Below, piece after piece: positions 8,789 to 17,300 of a stretch of DNA of 57,861 nucleotides. How positions within the stretch are numbered: position 1 is the stretch's first letter; every line of letters begins with the position of its first letter. Source of the DNA: an uncultured Bacteroidales bacterium. GTDB lineage: Bacteria > Bacteroidota > Bacteroidia > Bacteroidales > Paludibacteraceae. Where the stretch lies: the NCBI GenBank assembly GCA_945921355.1, contig CAMEKM010000005.1:1-57861 (forward strand), read 5' to 3'. Below the pieces are notes generated by a model. The model was given only the letters and a program-made list of their open reading frames with translations. It did not search any database and was not told where the DNA came from. Both the position numbers and the translations under genes were made by a program.

Positions 8789-10375
8789 GTGTTAACCAAC
8801 GCTGAACAACAAGAAATCTTGCGTCGCCGCACCTTTGCGATTATCTCGCACCCAGATGCGGGTAAAACGACGCTTACCGAGAAATTGCTGCTATATGGAG
8901 GTGCTATCCATGTGGCAGGTGCCGTAAAATCAAACAAAATCCGTAAAACTGCCACCTCCGACTGGATGGAGATTGAGAAGCAGCGCGGTATCTCCGTGGC
9001 TACCTCTGTGATGGGTTTTGACTACAACAACTACCACATCAATATCCTCGATACCCCTGGTCACCAAGACTTTGCGGAGGACACTTTCCGCACGCTGACT
9101 GCTGTAGATTCCGTAGTGATCGTCATTGACTCCGCCAAAGGTGTGGAAACACAGACCCGCCGCCTTATGCAAGTCTGCCGCATGCGCAAGACCCCTGTGA
9201 TGGTGTTTGTCAATAAGATGGACCGCGAGGGTAAAGACCCATTCGACCTCATGGACGAGGTGGAGAGCGAACTCGGTATTCATGTACGCCCACTCTCGTG
9301 GCCAATCAATAGCGGCGAGCGATTCAAAGGCGTGTATAATATCTTCCAATCTACCCTCGACCTCTATACCCCTAACAAAACGCAAGTAACTGAATCATTG
9401 CGCTTTGATGATGTTACTGACCCTCAGATTGCTGAGCTTGTAGGCGAGAGGGATGCCGCCAAACTGCAAGAGGATTTGGAGATGATTGAGGGTGTATATA
9501 ATCCTTTCTCGCGTGAGGACTATTTGGCAGGCGATTTGGCTCCTGTGTTCTTTGGTTCGGCGTTGAACACCTTTGGTGTGAAAGAACTCTTGGAGTGCTT
9601 TGTGCAGATTGCTCCTTCGCCACGCCCTGTGGAGGCAGTAGAGCGCAAGGTCGAACCTATGGAAGATGGATTTACCGCTTTCTGCTTCAAAATCCACGCG
9701 AATATGGACCCCAACCACCGCTCGTGCATTGCCTTCTTCAAGATTTGTAGCGGTAAGTTCGTGCGTAACACCTATTATAAACACGTGCGCGAGAACCGCC
9801 AGATGCGTTTCTCGGCTCCTACCTGCTTTATGGCACAGCGCAAGGAGACGGTGGATGAGGCCTTTGCAGGCGATATAGTAGGTTTGCCAGATACAGGCAA
9901 CTTCAAGATTGGCGACACCCTCACCGCAGGCGAGATGCTTCACTTCAAGGGCTTGCCATCGTTCTCGCCTGAGATGTTTAAGTATATCGAGAATGCCGAT
10001 CCAATGAAGCAAAAGCAATTGGAGAAAGGCGTTAGCCAGCTCATGGACGAGGGTGTAGCACAGCTATTTGTCAGCCAGTTCAACGGCAGAAAGATTGTCG
10101 GTACGGTAGGTCAATTGCAGTTTGAGGTGATTCAGCACCGTCTTGAACATGAGTACCAAGCCAAATGCCGTTGGGAGCCATTGCAGATGTACAAAGCCTG
10201 CTGGATAGAGAGCGACAACGAAGCAGAGTTGGAGATGTTCAAGAAACGCAAAGCGCAGTATATGGCGAAGGACAAAGAAGGACGCGATGTCTTTATGGCA
10301 GATAGCGGCTATGTATTGCAGATGGCGCAGAACGACTATAAGAACATCAAGTTCCACTTTACAAGTGAGTTTTAA
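8789..10375 (+). CDS. prfC: Peptide chain release factor 3
   Basis: A 528-residue translational GTPase that removes RF1/RF2 from the ribosome after peptide release. G-domain motifs are clear: G1 [13 protein letters not shown] near residue 21, G3 DTPGHQDF near 90 and G4 NKMD near 144, followed by domains II and III typical of RF-3 (C-terminus with [23 protein letters not shown]). The start is a GTG at 8789: no ATG lies in the expected place, and the sequence right after it aligns with the usual family start. No separate promoter box was found, so it may share a transcript with the membrane protein gene. A terminator follows at 10536. Confidence 0.95.
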   Translation: MLTNAEQQEILRRRTFAIISHPDAGKTTLTEKLLLYGGAIHVAGAVKSNKIRKTATSDWMEIEKQRGISVATSVMGFDYNNYHINILDTPGHQDFAEDTFRTLTAVDSVVIVIDSAKGVETQTRRLMQVCRMRKTPVMVFVNKMDREGKDPFDLMDEVESELGIHVRPLSWPINSGERFKGVYNIFQSTLDLYTPNKTQVTESLRFDDVTDPQIAELVGERDAAKLQEDLEMIEGVYNPFSREDYLAGDLAPVFFGSALNTFGVKELLECFVQIAPSPRPVEAVERKVEPMEDGFTAFCFKIHANMDPNHRSCIAFFKICSGKFVRNTYYKHVRENRQMRFSAPTCFMAQRKETVDEAFAGDIVGLPDTGNFKIGDTLTAGEMLHFKGLPSFSPEMFKYIENADPMKQKQLEKGVSQLMDEGVAQLFVSQFNGRKIVGTVGQLQFEVIQHRLEHEYQAKCRWEPLQMYKACWIESDNEAELEMFKKRKAQYMAKDKEGRDVFMADSGYVLQMAQNDYKNIKFHFTSEF

Positions 10376-10409
10376 GCACCATTTTAATCCTTATCTTTCC
10401 CTTTGTAAT

Positions 10410-10453
10410 TACGTACCATATACGTAGGATATACGTAACATATACGTAAGATA
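10410..10453. repeat. 11-bp tract, 4 copies (TACGTANNATA)
   Basis: Four perfect-phase 11-bp units, each starting TACGTA and ending ATA, total 44 bp downstream of prfC. The TACGTA cores are self-complementary and sit one helical turn apart. Confidence 0.88.
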
Positions 10454-10535
10454 ACCGAGAGAGGAACCAAGGAACATCAATAGAAGAACCCTCCATACAT
10501 ATCTTCTTAAAAAAGTTGCTCATTATTATGCACTT

Positions 10536-10564
10536 CGCGCTCATCATTGAGCGCGATTTTTTTT
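10536..10564 (+). terminator. Rho-independent terminator after prfC
   Basis: A CGCGCTC / GAGCGCG 7-bp perfect stem with a 6-base loop is followed by A and a run of eight T (10557-10564). It lies 160 bases after prfC and closes the unit before the restriction-modification operon. Confidence 0.85.
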
Positions 10565-10699
10565 GTTACTTGATTCACTCATGACAATGTTCCACCGCAC
10601 CTATTCCCGTCACTTGTCTATTGCTCGCGGATTTCCCGCCGAGTGTTACTTGCCTCTACACCCTACACTATAAAAAATCGCCCCAAAACTGCATTTTTC

Positions 10700-10733
10700 T
10701 TGCTCAATTCAAAATAATTCACTACCTTTGCAC
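10700..10733 (+). promoter_or_regulatory. Promoter of the restriction-modification operon
   Basis: A TTG -33 element at 10700 and TACCTTTG at 10723-10730 are separated by 20 bases, an excellent match to the Bacteroidota consensus. It fixes the methylase start at 10756. All 34 bases are identical to the promoter region of the LRR gene at 36887-36920 on the other strand. Confidence 0.85.
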
Positions 10734-10755
10734 GCGTAATAAAAAAATACCAACA

Positions 10756-11628
10756 ATGAAAGCGAAACCATTTGTCAAATGGGTAGGCGGAAAGACGCAA
10801 CTCATTGACCAACTCGAAGCAATGCTTCCGGCTGACTTTGACCAATGGGAGAATGTCACTTACATTGAGCCTTTTGTAGGCGGAGGAGCAATGCTCTTCT
10901 ATATGTTGCAGACACACTCCAACATTCAGTCGGCAGTCATTAACGACATTAACGAAGATTTGACTACATGTTATAAAGTGGTCAAACAGTCCCCACAACT
11001 TTTGGTTGATTCTCTTGCTGAGATTCAAAAAGAGTACTACTCGTTGCGATCAGAAGATAGCAGAAAGCAATTTTTTATGCTAATGCGTGCGGAGTTCAAT
11101 ACGAAAGCACTTGACCCAATACGCAACACAACGTTATTCTTTTTTCTCAATCGCACCTGCTTTAATGGATTGTATAGAGTAAACAAATCAGGTTTGTTCA
11201 ATGTTCCTTTTGGTCGCTACGAGACACCTATGATTTGTGACCCTAATACAATTTTTGCAGATAGCGAACTGCTGCAAAAGGTTGAGATTTTGACAGGCGA
11301 CTATACTCAAACTCTCAATCATGCACAAGGCAATTCATTCTTCTATTTTGATCCTCCTTATCGTCCACTAAATACTACAAGTAGTTTTAATGACTACACC
11401 AAAGAAGCATTTAATGATTTGGCACAAAAGCGATTGAAAGATTTTTGTGATCAAGTACAAGCCGCTGGTCATCATTTTATGTTGAGCAATTCTGATTGTC
11501 AAGATGGCTTTTTTGATGACCTTTATATGCAATATCAAATTGAACGAGTTTGGGCATCGCGAAGTATCAATGCCAATCCAAATAAACGAGGCAAACTAAC
11601 CGAATTATTAATCCGAAACTACATCTAA
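10756..11628 (+). CDS. Adenine-specific DNA methyltransferase, Dam/DpnM type (M1)
   Basis: A 290-residue alpha-class N6-adenine methylase, predicted to modify GATC. It shows motif X (FVKWVGGKTQL, residues 6-16), motif I (EPFVGGGAMLF, 38-48) and the catalytic DPPY at 199-202, the order typical of Dam and DpnM. The downstream DpnII-type nuclease supports GATC as target. Start: the promoter at 10700-10733 lies inside a longer open frame, so the ATG at 10756 is used. The gene is 2 bases from the nuclease gene, so modification is made first from the shared mRNA. Confidence 0.93.
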   Translation: MKAKPFVKWVGGKTQLIDQLEAMLPADFDQWENVTYIEPFVGGGAMLFYMLQTHSNIQSAVINDINEDLTTCYKVVKQSPQLLVDSLAEIQKEYYSLRSEDSRKQFFMLMRAEFNTKALDPIRNTTLFFFLNRTCFNGLYRVNKSGLFNVPFGRYETPMICDPNTIFADSELLQKVEILTGDYTQTLNHAQGNSFFYFDPPYRPLNTTSSFNDYTKEAFNDLAQKRLKDFCDQVQAAGHHFMLSNSDCQDGFFDDLYMQYQIERVWASRSINANPNKRGKLTELLIRNYI

Positions 11629-11630
11629 TT

Positions 11631-12464
11631 ATGGCAGCACATACTCCAGCAGAATTTGCAACTTTTATGTCGCAATTGAAAGAAACAAATCAAACACTTG
11701 ATTTCTTCTGTGACTTTGATAAGATTCACGACAATGTGGAAGACATCAAACTCAGTCTTTGCATGCTTAATAGCTTAATTGGAGCAACCGATATGCAAAG
11801 TGCAGTAGAAACAATTTGGAGGCGCGATAAATCGGCTTTCAATGTGATGGATATTTTGATTGCAGTGCGTAGTGAAGGAAAAAAGAAGGTTCTTAATTCA
11901 TTGGGTGAGTGTGTTGTACTTGATTCATTGTTTGAGTCAGTAGAGGGTGTGATGGAATTTCTGAATGACACAGGATTGGCTGAAGTTTTTCAATCGCAAA
12001 AGATTACTAATTTGGTTGACTATGTATTTGGTGTAGAAACAGGTTTAGATTCCAATGCTCGCAAAAATCGCAGTGGTCATGTTATGGAGAATGTAGTTGC
12101 TGAGATTTTTGAGAACAATGGCGTTGACTATCGTACAGAGGTATATTCGAGTGAATGGGTAGAAATGACAAAGGCATTGGGCGATGACGAAAAACGCTTT
12201 GACTTTGTTATTGAAACTCCACAAAAGATTTACTTAATCGAGGTTAACTTCTATTCTGGCGGAGGGTCCAAACTCAACGAAGTGGCTCGTGCTTATTCTG
12301 ATATTGCACCTAAAATCAATGCTGTAGATGGTTTCGAGTTTGTATGGATTACAGATGGTATTGGCTGGAACTCTGCAAAAAATAAATTGCAAGAGGCATT
12401 TAATATCATACCAAGTATATATAATTTGACATCCATAGAAGAATTTGTTGAAAAAATAAAGTAA
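11631..12464 (+). CDS. Type II restriction endonuclease, DpnII/MboI family
   Basis: A 277-residue protein with the DpnII-family signature: the segment GLDSNARKNRSGHVMENVV (residues 138-156) and a PD-(D/E)XK-like core with D191, E204 and N206 in IEVNFYSGGGSKLNE. DpnII enzymes cut unmethylated GATC. It sits directly downstream of the Dam-type methylase with a 2-base gap, as expected for a restriction-modification pair. The sequence is A+T-richer than flanking housekeeping genes. Target specificity is inferred from family, not from the sequence itself. Confidence 0.92.
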   Translation: MAAHTPAEFATFMSQLKETNQTLDFFCDFDKIHDNVEDIKLSLCMLNSLIGATDMQSAVETIWRRDKSAFNVMDILIAVRSEGKKKVLNSLGECVVLDSLFESVEGVMEFLNDTGLAEVFQSQKITNLVDYVFGVETGLDSNARKNRSGHVMENVVAEIFENNGVDYRTEVYSSEWVEMTKALGDDEKRFDFVIETPQKIYLIEVNFYSGGGSKLNEVARAYSDIAPKINAVDGFEFVWITDGIGWNSAKNKLQEAFNIIPSIYNLTSIEEFVEKIK

Positions 12465-12476
12465 AAAAACGCGAAC

Positions 12477-13001
12477 ATGAAAAAAGGTGGTATAGGCGGT
12501 GGTAATACTAAAACTGGCTTAATTTACGAAGGTCAAGTAGATTTGGCTACTTTTTTAACTCAACATAAAGGATATACTGTTGAGGGAGTAAATGTGTTTT
12601 ATAATGGCGAATTGGTTGCTCAAACTTTCAAGAAACACCAATTCTATGTATTTTTAGAGAATAATGGGATAAAATGGAGAGAACACATCTCTTGTAAATT
12701 ATTGCCTGATAATTGTATCTATGTAATCATCAACAATACACTTTTTATAATTGAGGTTAAAGTGCAATGTGTAGCAGGAAGTGTTGATGAGAAATTACAA
12801 ACATGTGACTTCAAGAAAAAACAATACCAAAAGTTGCTTTCTCAATTAAATATAGAAGTAGAGTATGTATATATTCTTTCTGATTGGTTTAGACAGAGTA
12901 AATATAAAGATGTACTAGACTATATATTAAGTGTTCGTTGTCAATACTATTTCAATTATATACCATTACATAAATTAGGTTTACCAGTTCCTGAAGAATA
13001 A
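12477..13001 (+). CDS. Small PD-(D/E)XK nuclease-like protein in the DpnII locus
   Basis: 174 residues, specific family not recognised. P77-D78 followed 15 residues later by E93-V-K95 forms a complete PD-(D/E)XK catalytic pattern on predicted beta strands (PDNCIYVI, LFIIEVK), then the conserved-looking GSVDEKLQTCDFKKKQY helix. An upstream glutamate (E18) in the first helix fits the fold. The N-terminus has a GGGNTKTGL loop. It lies 12 bases after the DpnII-type nuclease and overlaps the M2 methylase start by one base (TAATG), so it is part of the operon. It could be a second restriction enzyme, a nicking or repair nuclease, or an accessory subunit. Confidence 0.7.
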   Translation: MKKGGIGGGNTKTGLIYEGQVDLATFLTQHKGYTVEGVNVFYNGELVAQTFKKHQFYVFLENNGIKWREHISCKLLPDNCIYVIINNTLFIIEVKVQCVAGSVDEKLQTCDFKKKQYQKLLSQLNIEVEYVYILSDWFRQSKYKDVLDYILSVRCQYYFNYIPLHKLGLPVPEE

Positions 13002-14191
13002 TGCAACCTCTCTACCAATCAAATAATCAAGATTTTATCCTCTATCAAGGCGATTGCATGCAAGTTATCAAGCAACTGCCCGATAACTCCTTGGATGCTA
13101 TCTTTGCCGATCCACCATACTTTTTGAGCAATGGCGGAATTAGTGTGCAAAGTGGCAAACAAGTGTGTGTGGATAAAGGTGATTGGGACAAAGGTGGAAC
13201 ACCTGAACACATTTACCAATTCAACAAACAATGGCTGTCATTGTGCCGTCCAAAACTAAAGGACAATGGCACAATTTGGATTTCGGGCACACACCATAAT
13301 ATATTTGTGGTACAGCGTTGTTTGCAAGAATTGGGCTATAAGATACTCAATGTCATAACTTGGCAAAAGTCTGACCCACCACCAAATCTGTCATGTAGAT
13401 ATTTTAACTTCTCTACAGAGTTAGTGATTTGGGCACGCAAGCATGAGAAGAAACCGCACAAGTTCAACTATGAAACCATGAAACAACTCAATGGCGGTTC
13501 TCAAATGACAGATGTGTGGCGTATTCCTGCTGTGGGTATGTGGGAAAAGACTTGCGGCAAACATCCTACACAAAAAGCATTGCGCTTACTTTATCGCGTT
13601 GTATTGGCTTCGACCAACGAAGGCGACACTATACTCGACCCATTTGCTGGTAGTAGTACAACTGGCATAGCTGCCAATCTCTTAGATCGTAAGTTTATAG
13701 GTATAGAGCAAGATAAAAGTTTTATTGAGTTAAGCAAGCGCCGCCGAGAGTTACTGGATAATCCAACAGAAGCGCAAAAACTACTCAAAAAAATGCGTGA
13801 AACACCAGAGGAAACGATGGTACTTGTTAATCACGCACGCCCTAAAGACTATCAGTTAATGTTGGAGAAAGGGTTGTGTTATTTACGGGCAGGCGATAGC
13901 AAGGGTTCATTGCTTGTACAAAAGGGCTTTGAGCGTTTGGGATATGTGTTGTTGCATGACAATGGCAAGAATCCACAACTATTTAAACTGACCAAAAAGG
14001 GATTCCAAATTTGGACAGCACAAGCATTGCAAGAGTTGGGTTTTAGTGCTGAAAACGCACCTTATTATGCGGTGTTACGCTTCGATGCAACTAAAACGAT
14101 AGCATACGACCAAGAAATCCAACTCCAACAGCGTGCATACACCAATGTGGCAAAAATTCGCCCATTGAGTGATTTTGTGGGAATAAAATAA
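13001..14191 (+). CDS. DpnA-like N6-adenine methyltransferase (M2) with C-terminal extension
   Basis: A 396-residue beta-class methylase: the catalytic motif DPPYFLSNGG (DPPY at 37-40) precedes the AdoMet motif DPFAGSSTTG (about 212-222). The core closely resembles DpnA, the second methylase of the DpnII system, in segments such as VDKGDWDKG, GTIWISG, LSCRYF and KHPTQK. DpnA can methylate single-stranded GATC DNA, protecting incoming unmodified strands. Residues about 255-396 are an extra C-terminal region not present in DpnA as I recall it (about 268 residues); it may be a specificity or DNA-binding domain. Last gene of the operon. Confidence 0.9.
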   Translation: MQPLYQSNNQDFILYQGDCMQVIKQLPDNSLDAIFADPPYFLSNGGISVQSGKQVCVDKGDWDKGGTPEHIYQFNKQWLSLCRPKLKDNGTIWISGTHHNIFVVQRCLQELGYKILNVITWQKSDPPPNLSCRYFNFSTELVIWARKHEKKPHKFNYETMKQLNGGSQMTDVWRIPAVGMWEKTCGKHPTQKALRLLYRVVLASTNEGDTILDPFAGSSTTGIAANLLDRKFIGIEQDKSFIELSKRRRELLDNPTEAQKLLKKMRETPEETMVLVNHARPKDYQLMLEKGLCYLRAGDSKGSLLVQKGFERLGYVLLHDNGKNPQLFKLTKKGFQIWTAQALQELGFSAENAPYYAVLRFDATKTIAYDQEIQLQQRAYTNVAKIRPLSDFVGIK

Positions 14192-14377
14192 AATATAGAT
14201 AAACCGTATCATTCTATTTATAGGCAATAATCCAAAGCCCACAAAGGAAACGCCCTTACCTTCTACAAAATAAACTATTATCGTCGTATAATTAGTGTGC
14301 TAATTGACTGATGAAAAATGATAGAATAAATGAAACTCCATACAAATTATTAATCTTTAGTCTTAATATTAACTTCT

Positions 14378-17300
14378 ATGCGTATACTACATTTTTCAGA
14401 TGTGCATCTTTCAAAAGACAAAAAAGCTGCTGTTGAAATGTTAAGAGATAGAATGATAGAAAAGTTAATTTCTATTAATTCTTCTGCTTCAAATAAAATA
14501 GAATTAGTCATATATACGGGAGATTTTTTGGATAAAGGAGGATTTGATTTTGATGGGAATTCTTTTAAAAATGTACAAGAAGGGTTAACGTTGTTTGATG
14601 AACTATTCATAACTCCTCTTATGGATTCTTTACACTTGTCAAAGGATAGATTCATTATGACTATGGGGAACCATGAAATTGTAAGAAAAAAGGTTCCACA
14701 AGAAGATATTGATATGTTGCAGGATATTAATCGAGAACAGTTGTTCGAAGATTTTTTTTGGCGTATACTCAGTAGAGATAATATTGCATGGCTAGAAGAT
14801 TACAACTCTTTTGAAAATAATTATTATCTAGGACATGGTAATGAAAACCATCAGTATACACAGAATAAATTGGGAGCATTTCATTCTCTTAATATTGATG
14901 GTCAAATTGTTAACATAATGAGTATTAATACTGTTTGGGCTAGTTGTACAAAAGAAGAATATGTTAATATAAATATAGAGCAAATAAATGAATTTAAAAG
15001 AAAAGTGCAATATAGCCATGGTGCAATCAATATCCTAGTGGGACATAATAATTATGATGATATTGTTCATAGTAAGACTCAACAAGAAATAATACTAAAT
15101 GCCATAACGGATTTTGTTCATATTAGTTTTTCAGGTCATACTCATCAAGGAATAGAACGAGGTATTGAAAATGAACATGGTAATACTTATTTTAATATTG
15201 CCTCTGGATTAAATAGAATGAATATTGGAACAAATAATGCAAATTACCGCAACGGTTTTATGGTGGTTGATTATTGTTTACATGAAGGTTGGATGGCTAA
15301 TAGTTGGTATGAACAGGATAATGAATCAAATTTTGTAGAAAAGGTTAATTATGGAGAACAGGGTACATCCAGAAGAAATTTACCTTATAAAAAGAACTTC
15401 GTTCCAATTATAAATTTTTTAAATGAACACCCAACAGGTGAATACATTCATAATGATAAGACAACGGAACTGCAAAATAAGTTACTTACAGGAGCGCAGA
15501 TAATTCGTTTTTCTGCATTGCCTGGTTTTGGAAAAACAAAATTAATATATGAAACTTTTATAGAAAAGAAGAATGACATTGAATATTTATCTCGTATATA
15601 TTATTGTAAGTCTGGTTTAAAAATTGATAGTGTTTACGATGAGTTTAGAAGTATTATAAATCTTGGGAAGGCATCAATTTTCGTAATAGATGATTGTCCA
15701 AATGATTTATTGCAAAGATGCAGCGAATATATACGAAGACTAAAATTACCCACAAGGTTAATCGTTGTAAACAATCAGCCATATGATTCATTTTATTTGC
15801 CAGACTGTGAAAATCTAGAATTATCTGCAACAGATTTGAAACATGAGGTTGATGAATATATTTCTCAAAAAATTGTAGTTAAATCCGCTGAAAATGATAT
15901 TATTAATGAGATACAGACTTTAGCGGACGGATTTCCATATATGGCTATTTTGCTCGTAAATGCGTATAATGAAAACAAGGAATATGGATTAGTGAATATT
16001 CAGTTCCTTGTTGACAAATTATTGCAATCATCTAGAGAGGGAAAATCTTATCAAACACAAGCAATGAGGACATTAGCCCTTTTTCAACCGATGCCAACTG
16101 AAAATCAAAACGAGAATGCTTATAATTATGTAATAAACAATGAATTAATAACGCATATCACAGAGTTGAATAGTTATGAAATAAGAGGATTATTCAGTAG
16201 AACACTAACAAAATATAGCAACACATTGATAGAAAATACTGGCGATTGGATCAATATAAGACCATTCCCTTTAGCCGTCTGTTTAGTCACACAGTGGTTT
16301 GAGGAGATGTCAGTGGCTGATTTAGAAAAGTTATTTAACGACTTTCAAACTCAACCTAAAGAGATAGTTTCTATTTTGAAAGATGGGTTTGCTCAGAGAA
16401 TTAGCATGATGCAAGAAAGTAATGCTGCTAAAAACGTTATTAGCAAGATAATGAGTGTGCCTAATGGGTCTTTTTGCAGCGAGAAAGTTGTATGTTCTGA
16501 AATGGGCTCACGGCTCTTTCTCGCTATGGCTACAGTGAACCCAGAGAAAGTGGCTAAATGCTTAAGATATATATTTAAAGAAAAAAGCACTGATTGGATT
16601 TGCGAAAATATTAAGGATGATACAAGAAGAAATTTAGTGTACGCATTAAACAAATTGTGTTTCGCACATGAAAGTTATGATGATGCTGTCTGTGTAATGA
16701 CTCAATTTGCAGAAGCGGAAAATGAGCATTGGTCTAATAATTCAAGAAATGGACTAACTCAATTATTTCCCATAATATTGCCAAATACAGAAGTTGGTCT
16801 CGTAAAGCGTGCTAAAACAATAGAAGATTTATGGAATACGGGACATCATATTTTAGCAATAAATGCAATCAATCAAGCTTTCAAAAATCATCATTTTACT
16901 CGATTGGGAGGCGCAGAGAAATTTGGTTGGCATCATAGAGAATCATATAAACCAAAAACATATGCAGAAATTTTCAACTATTGGCGTAAATGTAAGGAAT
17001 TGCTTTTATCATGGTTGGAAAATGATGATTTATTATTAGATAACTTCTGTAGTCTCGTTGAAAATAACGTACATAATTGGCGTTCTACAAACTCAATGAA
17101 TGAATATTTATTTCCGTTGATTGATATAATTGCACCTAAAATCAATTGGCATTGGAATAAAATGTATGAACTACTCATGCAATTATTACGTTTCCATGAA
17201 TCAGAATACACCTTAGAACAAAAAACAAAAATTAATGAATATATAAAAAAATTAAAACCAACTGTATTTGCTGACACCTTAATGTATACGGAACGAAAGA

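Larger units (their letters stand above)
10376..10755. other. Intergenic: 11-bp repeat, terminator, dam promoter
   Basis: This 380-base gap holds the four-copy 11-bp tract (10410-10453), the prfC terminator (10536-10564) and the methylase promoter (10700-10733). No additional gene is supported; the open stretch upstream of the methylase ATG lies before the promoter. Confidence 0.7.

Noticed and set aside
10621..10755. N-terminal extension of the Dam-type methylase
   Set aside because: The promoter sits inside it, and the family start MKAKPFVKWVGGK matches the ATG at 10756.
14192..14377. Promoter for the STAND gene at the TACCTTCT-like sequence near 14257
   Set aside because: It lacks the TTTG of the -7 consensus and a suitable -33 element; expression may come from the restriction operon or an atypical promoter.
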